From assembly GCA_963719135.1 (NCBI GenBank), contig CAVRAZ010000001.1, positions 62,001 through 126,000 on the forward strand: a stretch of 64,000 nucleotides of DNA, in the 5' to 3' direction. Under the pieces are notes generated by a model. The model was not told the DNA's origin. It saw only the letters and a program-made list of their open reading frames with translations, and did not search any database. The position numbers and the translations under genes are program-made. Below, piece by piece: positions 38,284 through 46,651 of this stretch (position 1 is the first letter of the stretch; each line of letters starts with the position of its first letter). The DNA comes from CAVRAZ01 sp963719135 (lineage in GTDB: Bacteria; Pseudomonadota; Gammaproteobacteria; DSM-19610).

Positions 38284-38946
38284 TCACTCTTCCCACCGCC
38301 TCAGACCGACGGAGAGGCAAAGCCGGACCGTTTCGCTGACCAGGAACTGACGGCTGCGCATATCGAAATCCAGGCGGCTGACCTGACTGGTGCCGACCAG
38401 TTCAAGGTCCCGGGGTTGTTCATTCGCGTCGACATCCACCACATGGATCTCAACGTCGAACGCCACCGGCCGGGTGACGCCGTGCAGGGTCAGATCACCG
38501 TAGATCCGGGCCTGTGTCGGGCTGTACCACTGAAAGTCGCGGCCCACGAAGAGGATTTCCGGAAAGTGCCGGATATCCATGAATTCGTGGCTCTGCACCA
38601 GCGATGCGAGGTCTGGTTCGCTCGCTTCCATGGTCGTCGTATGTACCAGCAACAGCGCCCGACCCTGACGGTCCAGTGCCGGCGGCAGGGCGAGTCCGCC
38701 CACGACATGGGTGAAGGTGCCGCGGAACTCCTGGAACGGGAAATGCCGGACGCAGAATTCGACCTGGGCTCGGCCGGGTATCACGCGGTACAGGTGGCCC
38801 TGGTGCGCGGTGTCCCGCATCTCGGCCAGCAACCCGGCGTCTACCCTCGCTTCGAAGGGCGTGCAGGGTTCAGCGGCGGCCACACGGCCGGTGCCCGCCA
38901 GCAGCAAGGCGGTCAGCAACAGGTGATAAAGGGTTGAGCGAAGCAT
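38284..38946 (-). CDS. YceI-family periplasmic protein
   Basis: The 220-residue product has a signal peptide (MLRSTLYHLLLTALLLAG to VAAAEP) and a lipocalin-like YceI domain: RVIPGRAQVEFCVRHFPF, EFRGTFTHVVGGL, EFMDIRHFPEILFVGRD and DLTLHGVTRPVAFDVEI. YceI proteins bind long-chain isoprenoid or lipid molecules in the periplasm and are often acid- or stress-inducible. The length is slightly above the usual 190 because of an N-terminal insert of about 35 residues. It has no obvious operon partner. Confidence 0.88.
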   Translation of the reverse strand: MLRSTLYHLLLTALLLAGTGRVAAAEPCTPFEARVDAGLLAEMRDTAHQGHLYRVIPGRAQVEFCVRHFPFQEFRGTFTHVVGGLALPPALDRQGRALLLVHTTTMEASEPDLASLVQSHEFMDIRHFPEILFVGRDFQWYSPTQARIYGDLTLHGVTRPVAFDVEIHVVDVDANEQPRDLELVGTSQVSRLDFDMRSRQFLVSETVRLCLSVGLRRWEE

Positions 38947-39042
38947 GGTAATCCGGCGACCAGTATACCAGCTTTAATGGGGCTGCCGGCGCCCACAACT
39001 AAACGGCCTGCCGGTCCGGTCCTGGGACCAGAGATCCGGGGC

Positions 39043-39180
39043 GGATTGAAGCGTCTGTCGGGGTTTCGGATCATCGCCTGCATCGACGACCCGGCGGTGA
39101 TCGATACACTCCTCACCCACCTCGACGGGAAACGCCCCGCCGCGGAAGCGTCCCGGCTTCGGTTCTTAAAGAGGTTCTGA
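39043..39180 (+). pseudogene. Possible transposase C-terminal tail remnant
   Basis: The frame GLKRLSGFRIIACIDDPAVI then DTLLTHLDGKRPAAEASRL resembles the short conserved tail (xIIAxIxDPxVIxxILxHL) that ends zinc-ribbon transposases of the IS91/IS801 type. No further transposase sequence is present upstream. The call rests on this motif alone. Confidence 0.35.
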
Positions 39181-39193
39181 TCAAGTGCTCAAA

Positions 39194-39261
39194 CGTCATC
39201 CCGGCCAAAACCGGGACCAGGCCTTTCAACCCGGTGGATGCCGGCCTTCGCCGGCATGACG
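39194..39261. repeat. Inverted REP pair
   Basis: CGTCATCCCGGCCAAAACCGG and ATGCCGGCCTTCGCCGGCAT face each other over a short spacer, followed by GTGGTTCCTTAA as also found near 20.8 kb. Confidence 0.75.
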
Positions 39262-39280
39262 ACTTTATCAGTGGTTCCTT

Positions 39281-39339
39281 AAAGAAGTCGGTGATAAATG
39301 CGATCTAGTATTATAGTCAAGTGTCGCTGACCCCCCTTC
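39281..39339. mobile_element. Short palindromic element, diverged second copy
   Basis: AAAGAAGTCGGTGATAAATG and GTGTCGCTGACCCCCCTTC form imperfect inverted ends around an AT-rich centre, like the element at 35278-35335. It lies 75 bp before the OLD gene. Confidence 0.6.
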
Positions 39340-39413
39340 AGGGTGTGACGACCCTCCGGTGGCGCTTCGGTTTAGACGATAACCCAGTCGGTCTCAGGGT
39401 ATAGGGAGCCAAT

Positions 39414-41375
39414 ATGAAATTAATAAGAGCCCAGGTCACCAACTTCAGATCCGTGGAAGACTCCGGCGAATTCGAACTCGGCCAACGCGTGTGTCTGGTC
39501 GGCAAGAATGAGTCCGGGAAATCGGCCATTCTGCAGGCGATCTACGGACTGAACCCGCTGGCGCCGTTCACCTATGACATCGAACACGACTATCCGCGGG
39601 CCCATCTGAACGACTATCAGAGCCGCCATCCTGATTTGCCGGCACCGGTTGTCGTCACGACCTGGGCGTTGAGTGAAGAAGAGATGGCACGTGTCGAAGC
39701 CAGGCTTGGCGCCAAGACCATCGCTTCGAACATCATTACGATATCCCGTTCCTATACCGAAGACGTGACACGCTGGTCGATCGATCTGAACCACCAGAGG
39801 ATTGTGAGCAATCTCATCCGGCCTCTTTCGTTCAACGCCGCCGAGTATTCTCAAATCGGCGGTCCAGCGGATGTGCGCGAACTTGTGAAGGTGCTGGAGG
39901 AGCTGCCGCATCCGACGGACAAGCAGCAGGCATTGCTGAGCACGATCGATGGTTTCAGGGATCGCGATCCGCTCCTCGCGGCGATCGATGTTCTTTCGAT
40001 GCCGCAGTTCATGTACTTCTCGCACTATGACCGAATGAGCGGGCAGATCTCTGTCGAGCAGCTCGAAAAAGCCAGGCACACCGGCACCCTGCCTGAAAGC
40101 GATAGTGTGTTCCTGGATTTTCTTGAGTTCGCGGGAACTGACCTCGAAGAGCTGAAGGCCGCAAGCACCTTCGAAAGTCTGAATTCCAAGTGCGAAGCGG
40201 CATCGAACAAGATAACCGATCAGATTTCGAAATACTGGAGCCAGAACGAATCACTCAGAATCAACGTCACTGTCGGCCACGGTGAAAGAGGGGACCCCGC
40301 ACCGTTCAACACCGGAACCGTCGTCAGGGCTCGCGTATACAACGAGCTGCATCGCGTCAGCGTGCCTTTCTCAGAACGCAGCGCCGGGTTTATCTGGTTC
40401 TTTTCCTTCCTGGTCAAGTTTGCCCAGGTAAAGAAGAAACATGGCAATGTGGTCATACTGCTGGACGAGCCTGGCCTGACCCTGCATGGCAAGGCCCAGG
40501 AAGACCTGTTGAGATACTTTGCCGAGCAGCTCGAACCTCAGCACCAGCTCATCTTCTCGACACACTCCCCGTTTATGGTTCCTCCAAACGACATTGCCTG
40601 CGTGCGGTTGGTCGAGGATGTCGTACGCATAGACAGCCGAGGCAGAAAACGCTCGGAGGGCACCAAGGTCAGCGGCGACCTGGTGGTTACCGACCGGGAG
40701 ACACTGTTCCCGCTGCAAGGCGCTCTCGGCCTTGAACTCACACAAGCGCTCATCAGCGGGCCGAACACGCTGATAGTCGGGCGACCTTCCGACATTCTCT
40801 ATGTCCAGGCGTTCTCCAACCGTCTCAAGGCACTGAACCGAACCTATCTCAGTCCAAACTGGACGCTGTCACCCGCCGGCGCTATGGGCAATGTCCTCCC
40901 GCTGGTGAGTCTGTACGCCGGAAACACTGTCAACGTTGCGCTATTGGCTGATGTCGCAGCGTGCAACAGGGATGCGCTGAAACGACTGGCGGATGCCGGT
41001 ATTCTCGAAGAGAACCGCATCGTGCGTATTACCGATTTCACGGGAGGGGAGGAAGCGAACATCGAAGATGTGCTCGGCCCCGAGCTTTATGCGGTTCTGC
41101 TGAACAAGGCATTTGGGCTATCGGCCAGGTTTGCGCTCGACGATGCCCGGCTACGGGCCGAAAAAGCCGACACGGAACGGCTCGTGAAGAAAGCCGAAAG
41201 CTATTTCAGGTCGCTGCGTCCAAAGAGCGATGAGTTCGACCCTTATCAGCCCGCCTACGTCTTGCATCTGCACCCGGGCTATCTCGAATCCGACGCTGCG
41301 CAGACGGGCGAGGCGCTCGACCGTTTCGAAGCGCTGTTTCGCGCCGTGAACAGATTGCTGGACAAGGCCAGGTAA
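39414..41375 (+). CDS. OLD-family ATPase with degenerate TOPRIM domain
   Basis: The 653-residue protein has an ABC/SMC-like ATPase half: MKLIRAQVTNFRSVEDSGEF, Walker A GKNESGKSAIL (30-40), signature-like VPFSERSAGFIWFF, Walker B VVILLDEPGLTLHG and switch FSTHSPFMVP. This is the OLD/RecF type. The C-terminal third sits where OLD nucleases carry TOPRIM, but the usual VEGxSD reads IVGRPSDILYVQ, so the catalytic Glu is missing, and the DxD motif reads LLADVAACN. No UvrD-like helicase gene follows, so this is not a Gabija pair. It may be a nuclease-dead ATPase or a new variant; a defence role is plausible. Confidence 0.85.
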   Translation: MKLIRAQVTNFRSVEDSGEFELGQRVCLVGKNESGKSAILQAIYGLNPLAPFTYDIEHDYPRAHLNDYQSRHPDLPAPVVVTTWALSEEEMARVEARLGAKTIASNIITISRSYTEDVTRWSIDLNHQRIVSNLIRPLSFNAAEYSQIGGPADVRELVKVLEELPHPTDKQQALLSTIDGFRDRDPLLAAIDVLSMPQFMYFSHYDRMSGQISVEQLEKARHTGTLPESDSVFLDFLEFAGTDLEELKAASTFESLNSKCEAASNKITDQISKYWSQNESLRINVTVGHGERGDPAPFNTGTVVRARVYNELHRVSVPFSERSAGFIWFFSFLVKFAQVKKKHGNVVILLDEPGLTLHGKAQEDLLRYFAEQLEPQHQLIFSTHSPFMVPPNDIACVRLVEDVVRIDSRGRKRSEGTKVSGDLVVTDRETLFPLQGALGLELTQALISGPNTLIVGRPSDILYVQAFSNRLKALNRTYLSPNWTLSPAGAMGNVLPLVSLYAGNTVNVALLADVAACNRDALKRLADAGILEENRIVRITDFTGGEEANIEDVLGPELYAVLLNKAFGLSARFALDDARLRAEKADTERLVKKAESYFRSLRPKSDEFDPYQPAYVLHLHPGYLESDAAQTGEALDRFEALFRAVNRLLDKAR

Positions 41376-41389
41376 GTACCCCCCGCCAA

Positions 41390-41489
41390 AGCCGCGGGAT
41401 ACTTACTCTGACCGAACAGCAGCTTCCTCCGGTATTTCGGTATAAACACCATGTGGTACTTAACTCCCAGCGCGTGTGACTTAAACTTT
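41390..41489 (-). pseudogene. IS200/IS605-type TnpA N-terminal fragment
   Basis: The minus strand reads KSHALGVKYHMVFIPKYRRK and LLFGQ, the unmistakable N-terminus of IS200-type Y1 transposases (YHxVFxPKYRRKxLFG). The HUH motif and catalytic Tyr are missing, and the frame runs out next to the OLD gene. It abuts the 0.3 kb repeat copy 2. Inactive remnant. Confidence 0.8.
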
Positions 41490-41789
41490 CCACCGCTGCG
41501 CGCCATGGAGAGCGAAGCGAAGGCGCGTAGTCCGCGGTAGGCGTAGGCGCGGGCGTATGGCCGTAGTGGCGCGGGGCCGAGAGGTCCCAAGCCGGCGGAG
41601 GGCGTATGCAAGCGCATCCGACACGCCGTCAAGCCATTTGCGGGAGTGCTGCGTAGCCAGCGCCGAGCGTGCGACGGTGTGGCGAAGCGGCACGGACGCA
41701 GGGCGGCCGGGGCACAATAGGCTGTCGTGACAAGCGAGGGCGAAACGGTGACTTGGATGTCCCGTTTCGCATCCTGAGCGTCACGACAC
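41490..41789 (-). repeat. 0.3 kb repeat, copy 2 (inverted partner at 34639-34929)
   Basis: Reverse-complement match to 34639-34929, from the CCACCGCTGCGCGCC end to GTCACGACAC. The outer flanks differ: here the IS200 TnpA start adjoins one end. The two copies face each other around a 6.6 kb segment and could support inversion by homologous recombination. Confidence 0.8.
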
Positions 41790-42333
41790 ACTTGTTGTCT
41801 CATGGTTTCTCCGTAGCCTGTTGCTTGGCGGCTCACGCTTCGGAGTTACCGTGAGACTCCCGTTACTGTCAAACGGCTGATGCCTCCCCAGCAGAGCTGG
41901 GGGATCTCCATTTTGGTTTAGGACGATACGCGCACGTCTCATCGAGGCCAGAGGCGTCCGCTCCTCATCAACAAGCCGGATCTAGGGAAGCAATGCTGTC
42001 CCTGTCAAAGTGCGCACACTGTCTTGCAAACCGGGAGGAGGCCCTCTATGGGCTGAGGGAACGAAGCCCAACATCGCCCACACGCTGGGCTTCACGTTCG
42101 TTCACCCCATCAACCTACCCAGGCTGTGGCTGACTAGAGTCCATTTAATATGTGTTACATCAATTAGTTATTACAGTGTCTTCAACACAAACGTTAACTC
42201 TGCACAGCGGCGTGACCCGAACCGTTTGAATCCGGCCACAGCCAGGGTCCGCCCGGATCGGCACCGCGACCGCGTGCATTCACCGCACCGATTGGTATAG
42301 TTCAGACCCGCACAAATCCTCTGGAACGACGAC
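41790..42333. other. Right margin of the accessory region
   Basis: No gene is supported. The stretch holds a hairpin CCCCAGC-AGA-GCTGGGG at 41886-41902 (possibly an IS200-end structure), a GAAGCCCAAC/GCTGGGCTTC inverted repeat near 42060-42100 of the family also seen near 44.5, 59.7 and 61.6 kb, and ATCAATTAGTTA at 42159-42170. Core genes resume at 42334. Confidence 0.55.
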
Positions 42334-43041
42334 ATGTCCGACGACAGCGGCGAAAAGACTGAAAACCAGGCGCCGGTGAACCTGATTTCGCTCGACAGCG
42401 ACCAGGAAGCGCGCGCTGCGCTCAAATCCGCCGAGGCCCGCCTGACGCAGATGTCCGAAGACGTCCACCCCGTGAAGCGGGCGACGGCGTTGCTGGACGT
42501 CGCCGAGCCGCTGCTGGCGTTGCAGCGGAACGCCGATGCCTGGCGTTATGCTCGGGAGGCGTTTTCGGTCTTCGTCGATTACGAAGACTGGCAGCGCGCG
42601 GTCGAGGCCGCCGACGTGCTCTACCAGACCGGCGAGGACGGCGCGATCGCCGCGCTGGGGCAGGGCATCTGGCTGGCGGTCACCTATCCGGTCAGGGCGC
42701 AGAGCACGGTGACGCTGCTGAACCATGTGCTGGACGAGACGCCCGACGATTCCGACGGCGCGGCGGTCGCGGCAATGGCGGCGCACTATATCGCCGGACT
42801 GCGCACGCAAGGCGAGGAGCGCAAGAGTCTCACGTTCCTGACCACGCAGATGATCTCGCGCGTGGCGAAGCGGCAGCGCGGCATCGAGGACCAGGAAACG
42901 CTGAACGTCTGGCTGGAAATGTACGAGCTGCACGATGTGCCGAAGCTGTTGAAACGCCTGGGCACCATCGTCGATGTCATGGTCGGCGACGGCTGGTGGT
43001 TCGACCGCGAGGCGCTGCGCGCCAGGCTGCCGGTTCACTGA
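42334..43041 (+). CDS. Conserved hypothetical protein, helical
   Basis: The 235-residue product (MSDDSGEKTENQAPVNLISL) is largely alpha-helical with a TPR-like run of short helices (ALLDVAEPLLALQRNADAWR, AREAFSVFVDYEDWQRAVEA, ADVLYQTGEDGAIAALGQGI). I do not recognise a named family and see no signal or membrane segment. Its TGA overlaps the rnd ATG by one base (TGATG), so the two are translationally coupled, suggesting a core-genome function linked to or coexpressed with RNase D. High-GC codon use like its neighbours. Confidence 0.75.
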   Translation: MSDDSGEKTENQAPVNLISLDSDQEARAALKSAEARLTQMSEDVHPVKRATALLDVAEPLLALQRNADAWRYAREAFSVFVDYEDWQRAVEAADVLYQTGEDGAIAALGQGIWLAVTYPVRAQSTVTLLNHVLDETPDDSDGAAVAAMAAHYIAGLRTQGEERKSLTFLTTQMISRVAKRQRGIEDQETLNVWLEMYELHDVPKLLKRLGTIVDVMVGDGWWFDREALRARLPVH

Positions 43042-44207
43042 TGGGCGTGGACATTAAGTTGCCCGGCGCGGATCGCTATGTCGATTCGGCGGCCGGTCTC
43101 GAGCAGTTCGTGGCGTCGCTGGCGCACGCAAACTGGTTCGCGATCGATACCGAGTTTCTGCGCGAGCGTACCTATTATCCCAGGCTCTGTCTGATCCAGA
43201 TCGCGACGCCCGACCTGATCGGCTGCATCGATCCGCTGGCGATCGAGGATCTGGCGCCGCTGTACGGCGTGCTGCGGGACCCGGCGATCACCAAGGTGAT
43301 GCACGCGTGCAGTCAGGATCTGGAAATCCTGTTCCACCTGACCGGCCGTGTTCCCGAACCGCTGTTCGACACGCAGTTGGCCGCGCCGCTGCTCGGTTAT
43401 CCGGAGCAGATCGGTTACGCGAACCTGGTGCAGGAGCTGCTCGGCGTCAGCCTGGACAAGGGGCACGCGCGCACGGACTGGTCGGCGCGGCCGCTGGACG
43501 TGAAGCAGATCGAGTACGCACTGGACGATGTGCGCTATCTTGTGCCGCTCTATCTGAAGATACGCGAGCGGCTGGATGAAACCGGGCGCACGCGGTGGCT
43601 CGACGAGGATTTCGAACGTTATACGGCCGTCGAGCGCTACCGGCCGTCGCCGGAAGATGCCTGGCGGCGGATCAAGGGAATAGAACGTCTGCGGTCGGCG
43701 TCTCTGGCGGTGCTGCAGGCGTTGGCGGAATGGCGCGAGAAGATGGCGCAGCAGAAGGACCGGCCGCGCAACTGGATACTGCGCGACGACCTGCTGCTGG
43801 AAGTGGCGCGCCGCCGCCCGGTGTCGCTGGATGCGTTGAAGGCGATCCGCGATTTCCCCGAACGCACGGCGCAGAACTTTGGCGGTGAACTGGTCGAGCT
43901 GATCGCGGCGGCGTCGAAGCGCACGCCGGTCCCGGCCGGCGAACGGCCGGAAAAGCCGACCGCCGCGCAGGAGGCGGTGGCCGATCTGCTGGCGGCCTAC
44001 CTCGGTGTGCTGGCGGCGCGGCATTCGATCAACCCGGCGAGCCTTGCATCGCGCAAGCAACTGATCGCCATGGTGGGCCGCGACTGCGAGGTGCCGTTGC
44101 TGCACGGCTGGCGCAAGGAGCTGGCCGGCAAGGAACTGGCCGCATTGCTGAACGGCGACCGGTTGCTGACCGTCGCGGCGAACGAAGTCTCAGTGGAAAG
44201 ACGTTGA
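43041..44207 (+). CDS. rnd: Ribonuclease D
   Basis: RNase D is a 3'-5' exoribonuclease that trims tRNA precursors and other small RNAs. The 388-residue product has the DEDDy active site: Asp36 and Glu38 (FAIDTEFLRE), Asp93 (MHACSQDLEIL), Tyr159 and Asp163 (EYALDDVRYLVPLY). HRDC domains follow (ERLRSASLAVLQALAEWREK and LVELIAAASKR onward). I chose ATG 43041 (MGVDIKLPG), which overlaps the preceding stop; the frame is also open further upstream. A 14 bp tandem repeat array starts right after its stop. Confidence 0.95.
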   Translation: MGVDIKLPGADRYVDSAAGLEQFVASLAHANWFAIDTEFLRERTYYPRLCLIQIATPDLIGCIDPLAIEDLAPLYGVLRDPAITKVMHACSQDLEILFHLTGRVPEPLFDTQLAAPLLGYPEQIGYANLVQELLGVSLDKGHARTDWSARPLDVKQIEYALDDVRYLVPLYLKIRERLDETGRTRWLDEDFERYTAVERYRPSPEDAWRRIKGIERLRSASLAVLQALAEWREKMAQQKDRPRNWILRDDLLLEVARRRPVSLDALKAIRDFPERTAQNFGGELVELIAAASKRTPVPAGERPEKPTAAQEAVADLLAAYLGVLAARHSINPASLASRKQLIAMVGRDCEVPLLHGWRKELAGKELAALLNGDRLLTVAANEVSVERR

Positions 44208-44223
44208 TGTGTGGCGTCGTCGC

Positions 44224-44335
44224 CGTTGCGCCGTCGTCCTTGCGTCGTCGTCCTTGCGTCGTCGTCCTTGCGTCGTCGTCCTTGCGTCGTCGTCCTTGCG
44301 TCGTCGTCCTTGCGTCGTCGTCGTTGCGTCGTCAT
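44224..44335. repeat. 14 bp tandem repeat array
   Basis: The unit CCTTGCGTCGTCGT is repeated head to tail with exact 14 bp spacing from 44238 to about 44321 (six perfect copies), with degenerate units on both sides (CCGTTGCGCCGTCGT, CGTTGCGTCGTCAT). It lies between the rnd stop and a REP pair. There are no spacers, so it is not a CRISPR. It is likely variable in copy number. Confidence 0.92.
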
Positions 44336-44396
44336 CCCGGCGAAGGCCGGGATCCATGCGCTCCGACACTGGATGCCGGCCTTCGCCGGCATGACG
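44330..44396. repeat. Inverted REP pair
   Basis: GTCATCCCGGCGAAGGCCGGG and GCCGGCCTTCGCCGGCATGAC face each other. The last tandem unit merges into the REP, which suggests that the array grew from REP-edge sequence. Confidence 0.8.
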
Positions 44397-44468
44397 GGTC
44401 TCGGGCGTGCGCGGGTTGCGCGGAGGTACCAGGTTTAATGGTCAGTGGTCCAACGTTGCGCGTGGGTA

Positions 44469-44497
44469 GGTTGGCGCTGAGCGCAGCGAAGCCCAAC
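44469..44497. repeat. Interspersed repeat of the GTTGG...GCCCAAC type
   Basis: GGTTGGCGCTGAGCGCAGCG and AAGCCCAAC form a short hairpin-capable repeat that recurs at 59716-59748, with relatives near 42.06 and 61.6 kb. Confidence 0.65.
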
Positions 44498-44568
44498 CCG
44501 CGTCGATGCAGCCCTGATGGCGGCCCGGTAACGGCTTTACCCAATTTTTCTGGTTCAGAGGTGTCCGA

Positions 44569-44853
44569 ATGGCAAGCGATGTAAACGACCTGAGCGTGCA
44601 GTACGAAGAAGACGGCGTGGTCACCGTCAAGGAACTCGACAAGAAGGTGCTGACCAAGGGCGCATGGGCGACGGTCATTTTCCGCTATCAGGACTGGGAA
44701 CGCGCCAAGTCGGCGTACGGGCCGGACAAGTATACGATCCGCCGCTACCAGAAGCGCGACGGCCAGTATCAGCAGAAATCCAAGTTCAATATCTCCAGCC
44801 GCGACCAGGCGCGCTCGATCATCGAGGCGCTGGAAGGCTGGCTGGCCGACTGA
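44569..44853 (+). CDS. Conserved hypothetical protein, 94 residues
   Basis: A small soluble protein, MASDVNDLSVQYEEDG then VVTVKELDKKVLTKGAWATV, IFRYQDWERAK and SKFNISSRDQARSIIEALEG. I do not know its function; the compact alpha/beta pattern and an AGAGGT ribosome site support a real gene. It ends exactly one base before the convergent yadH stop (TGA at 44851-44853, then TCA), leaving no intergenic space, so the two transcripts must overlap at their 3' ends. Not recognisably a toxin or antitoxin. Confidence 0.8.
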   Translation: MASDVNDLSVQYEEDGVVTVKELDKKVLTKGAWATVIFRYQDWERAKSAYGPDKYTIRRYQKRDGQYQQKSKFNISSRDQARSIIEALEGWLAD

Positions 44854-45627
44854 TCACTTGCGGATGCCGTAGCCGGTTTTCAGCAGGTACCAGGCCAGCG
44901 CGTACAGGGCGACCACGAAGCCGATGATGATGCTGTACGAGACGCCGAGGCTGATGTCGCTGACGCCGAGAAAGCCATAGCGGAAGGTGTTGATCATGTA
45001 CAGAATCGGGTTGGCCAGCGACATCGTCTGCCAGAAGTCGGGCAGCATCTTTATCGAGTAGAAAATGCCGCCGAGATAGGTCAGCGGCGTCAGGACGAAG
45101 GTTGGTATGATGGAGATGTCGTCGAAGCTCTTGGCGAAAATCCCGTTCAACAGGCCGGCCAGCGAAAACAGCACCGAGGTCAGGAGCACCACGGAAACGA
45201 TCACGGCGAAGCTGTGAACGTGCAGGTGGCTGAACATCAGCGAAACCGCGGAGACGGCCACGCCCACCGACAGCCCGCGCGCGACGCCGCCGGACACGAA
45301 CCCGGCGATGATCAGGTAGGTGGGGATCGGCGAAACCATCATTTCCTCGATGTGACGGTGGAACTTGCTGCCGTAGAACGAGGACACCACGTTGGAATAG
45401 GAGTTGCTGATCACCGCGAGCATGATGAGGCCGGGCACGATATAGTTCATGTAAGGCACGCCCGCCATGTCGCCGATGCGCGGGCCGATCAGGTTGCCGA
45501 AGATCACGAAGTACAGCGACGTGGTGATCACCGGCGGCACGATGGTCTGCAACCAGATGCGCGCGAAGCGCAGCACCTCCTTGATCAGGATGGTCTTGAA
45601 GGCGATGTATTTCTCGTACAGCGTCAT
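44854..45627 (-). CDS. yadH: ABC-2 type transport permease (YadH-like)
   Basis: The 257-residue inner-membrane protein has six hydrophobic helices and typical ABC-2 permease blocks: WLQTIVPPVITTSLYFVIFG, YMNYIVPGLIMLAVISNSYS, FHRHIEEMMVSPIPTYLIIA and PLTYLGGIFYSIKMLPDFWQ. It pairs with the ATPase encoded immediately upstream (ATGA overlap), as in E. coli yadGH. The substrate of this exporter is not established. ATG 45627 is chosen from MTLYEKYIAFKTILIKE and the coupling. Confidence 0.92.
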   Translation of the reverse strand: MTLYEKYIAFKTILIKEVLRFARIWLQTIVPPVITTSLYFVIFGNLIGPRIGDMAGVPYMNYIVPGLIMLAVISNSYSNVVSSFYGSKFHRHIEEMMVSPIPTYLIIAGFVSGGVARGLSVGVAVSAVSLMFSHLHVHSFAVIVSVVLLTSVLFSLAGLLNGIFAKSFDDISIIPTFVLTPLTYLGGIFYSIKMLPDFWQTMSLANPILYMINTFRYGFLGVSDISLGVSYSIIIGFVVALYALAWYLLKTGYGIRK

Positions 45628-46553
45628 GACACCGCCGCTTGGTTGCGGGCGAGCATGTTGACGAAAAGCTGCTCCAGGCGGTTGGTCTTGTTGCGCATGC
45701 TCATCACCTCGACGCCCTGGCGCGAGAGGGCGTCGAACACGAAGTTGATGCTGGTCTCCTTCGAGATCTGCGCTTCGAGCGTCGTTTCGTCGATCAGCTT
45801 CAGGCACTGGGGCGAAACGTCCGGCAGCCGGTCGATGGGCTTGCGCAGGTCGAGAATGAAGGTCTCCATCTGCAACTGGCTCAGCAGTGCCTTCATGCTG
45901 GTGTTCTCGATCAACTCGCCCTGATCGATGATCGCGATGTCGCGGCAGAGGCTTTCCGCTTCTTCCAGATAGTGGGTGGTGAGGATGATGGTCGTGCCGC
46001 GGGCGTTGGTCTCGCGCAGAAAATCCCACATGGAACGGCGTATCTCGATGTCGACGCCGGCGGTCGGTTCGTCGAGGATCAACAGGCTGGGTTCGTGCAT
46101 CAGCGCGCGCGCGATCATCAGACGCCGCTTCAAGCCGCCGGACAGGTCGCGCGCCTGTTCGCGGCGTTTGTCCCACAAGCCGAGCTGCCTGAGGTATTTT
46201 TCCGCGCGGCGAAAGGCCTCGTGGCGTTCGATGCCGAAATAGCCCGCCTGGTTGACGACGACTTCCTCGACCGGCTCGAACACGTTGAAATTGAATTCCT
46301 GGGGCACCAGGCCGATGGTGCGCTTGGCCGCCGACGCTTCGGTCACCGCATCGTGTCCGAAGACGCGCACCTCGCCCGAAGTCTTGTTGATCAGCGAACA
46401 GACGATGCCGATGGTGGTCGACTTGCCGGCGCCGTTGGGACCGAGCAGCGCGAAGAAATCACCCTGGTCGACGGTGAGGTCGATGCCCTTGAGCGCCTGA
46501 AAGCCGTTCGGGTAGGTCTTGGTCAGGTTGGTGATCGACAACGCCGGCGTCAT
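45624..46553 (-). CDS. yadG: ABC transporter ATP-binding protein (YadG-like)
   Basis: The 309-residue ATPase partner of YadH. It has Walker A LLGPNGAGKSTTIG, signature DLSGGLKRRLMIARAL, Walker B LLILDEPTAGVD and the H-loop TTHYLEEAE in regular order, with a C-terminal extension (LSQLQMETFILDLRKPIDRL to ARNQAAVS) typical of this subfamily. Its stop overlaps the yadH start by four bases, so the pair is translationally coupled. The starting MTPALSITNLTKTYPNG fits the family. Confidence 0.94.
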   Translation of the reverse strand: MTPALSITNLTKTYPNGFQALKGIDLTVDQGDFFALLGPNGAGKSTTIGIVCSLINKTSGEVRVFGHDAVTEASAAKRTIGLVPQEFNFNVFEPVEEVVVNQAGYFGIERHEAFRRAEKYLRQLGLWDKRREQARDLSGGLKRRLMIARALMHEPSLLILDEPTAGVDIEIRRSMWDFLRETNARGTTIILTTHYLEEAESLCRDIAIIDQGELIENTSMKALLSQLQMETFILDLRKPIDRLPDVSPQCLKLIDETTLEAQISKETSINFVFDALSRQGVEVMSMRNKTNRLEQLFVNMLARNQAAVS

Positions 46554-46651
46554 GGTGCGTGCGGTGATGATTCGGAAGGAGCCTGTATGTTAGCACAGCG
46601 GGATGGTGGTCCGGCAGCCGGCGGTGGTGGTCAGTTCGACGGCGAAGGTAA

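Noticed and set aside
39414..41375. Gabija-type two-gene system
   Set aside because: Only the GajA-like half is present; no UvrD-like GajB gene lies on either side.
44224..44335. Possible CRISPR array
   Set aside because: Units are 14 bp and contiguous, without spacers, and no cas genes are in the window.
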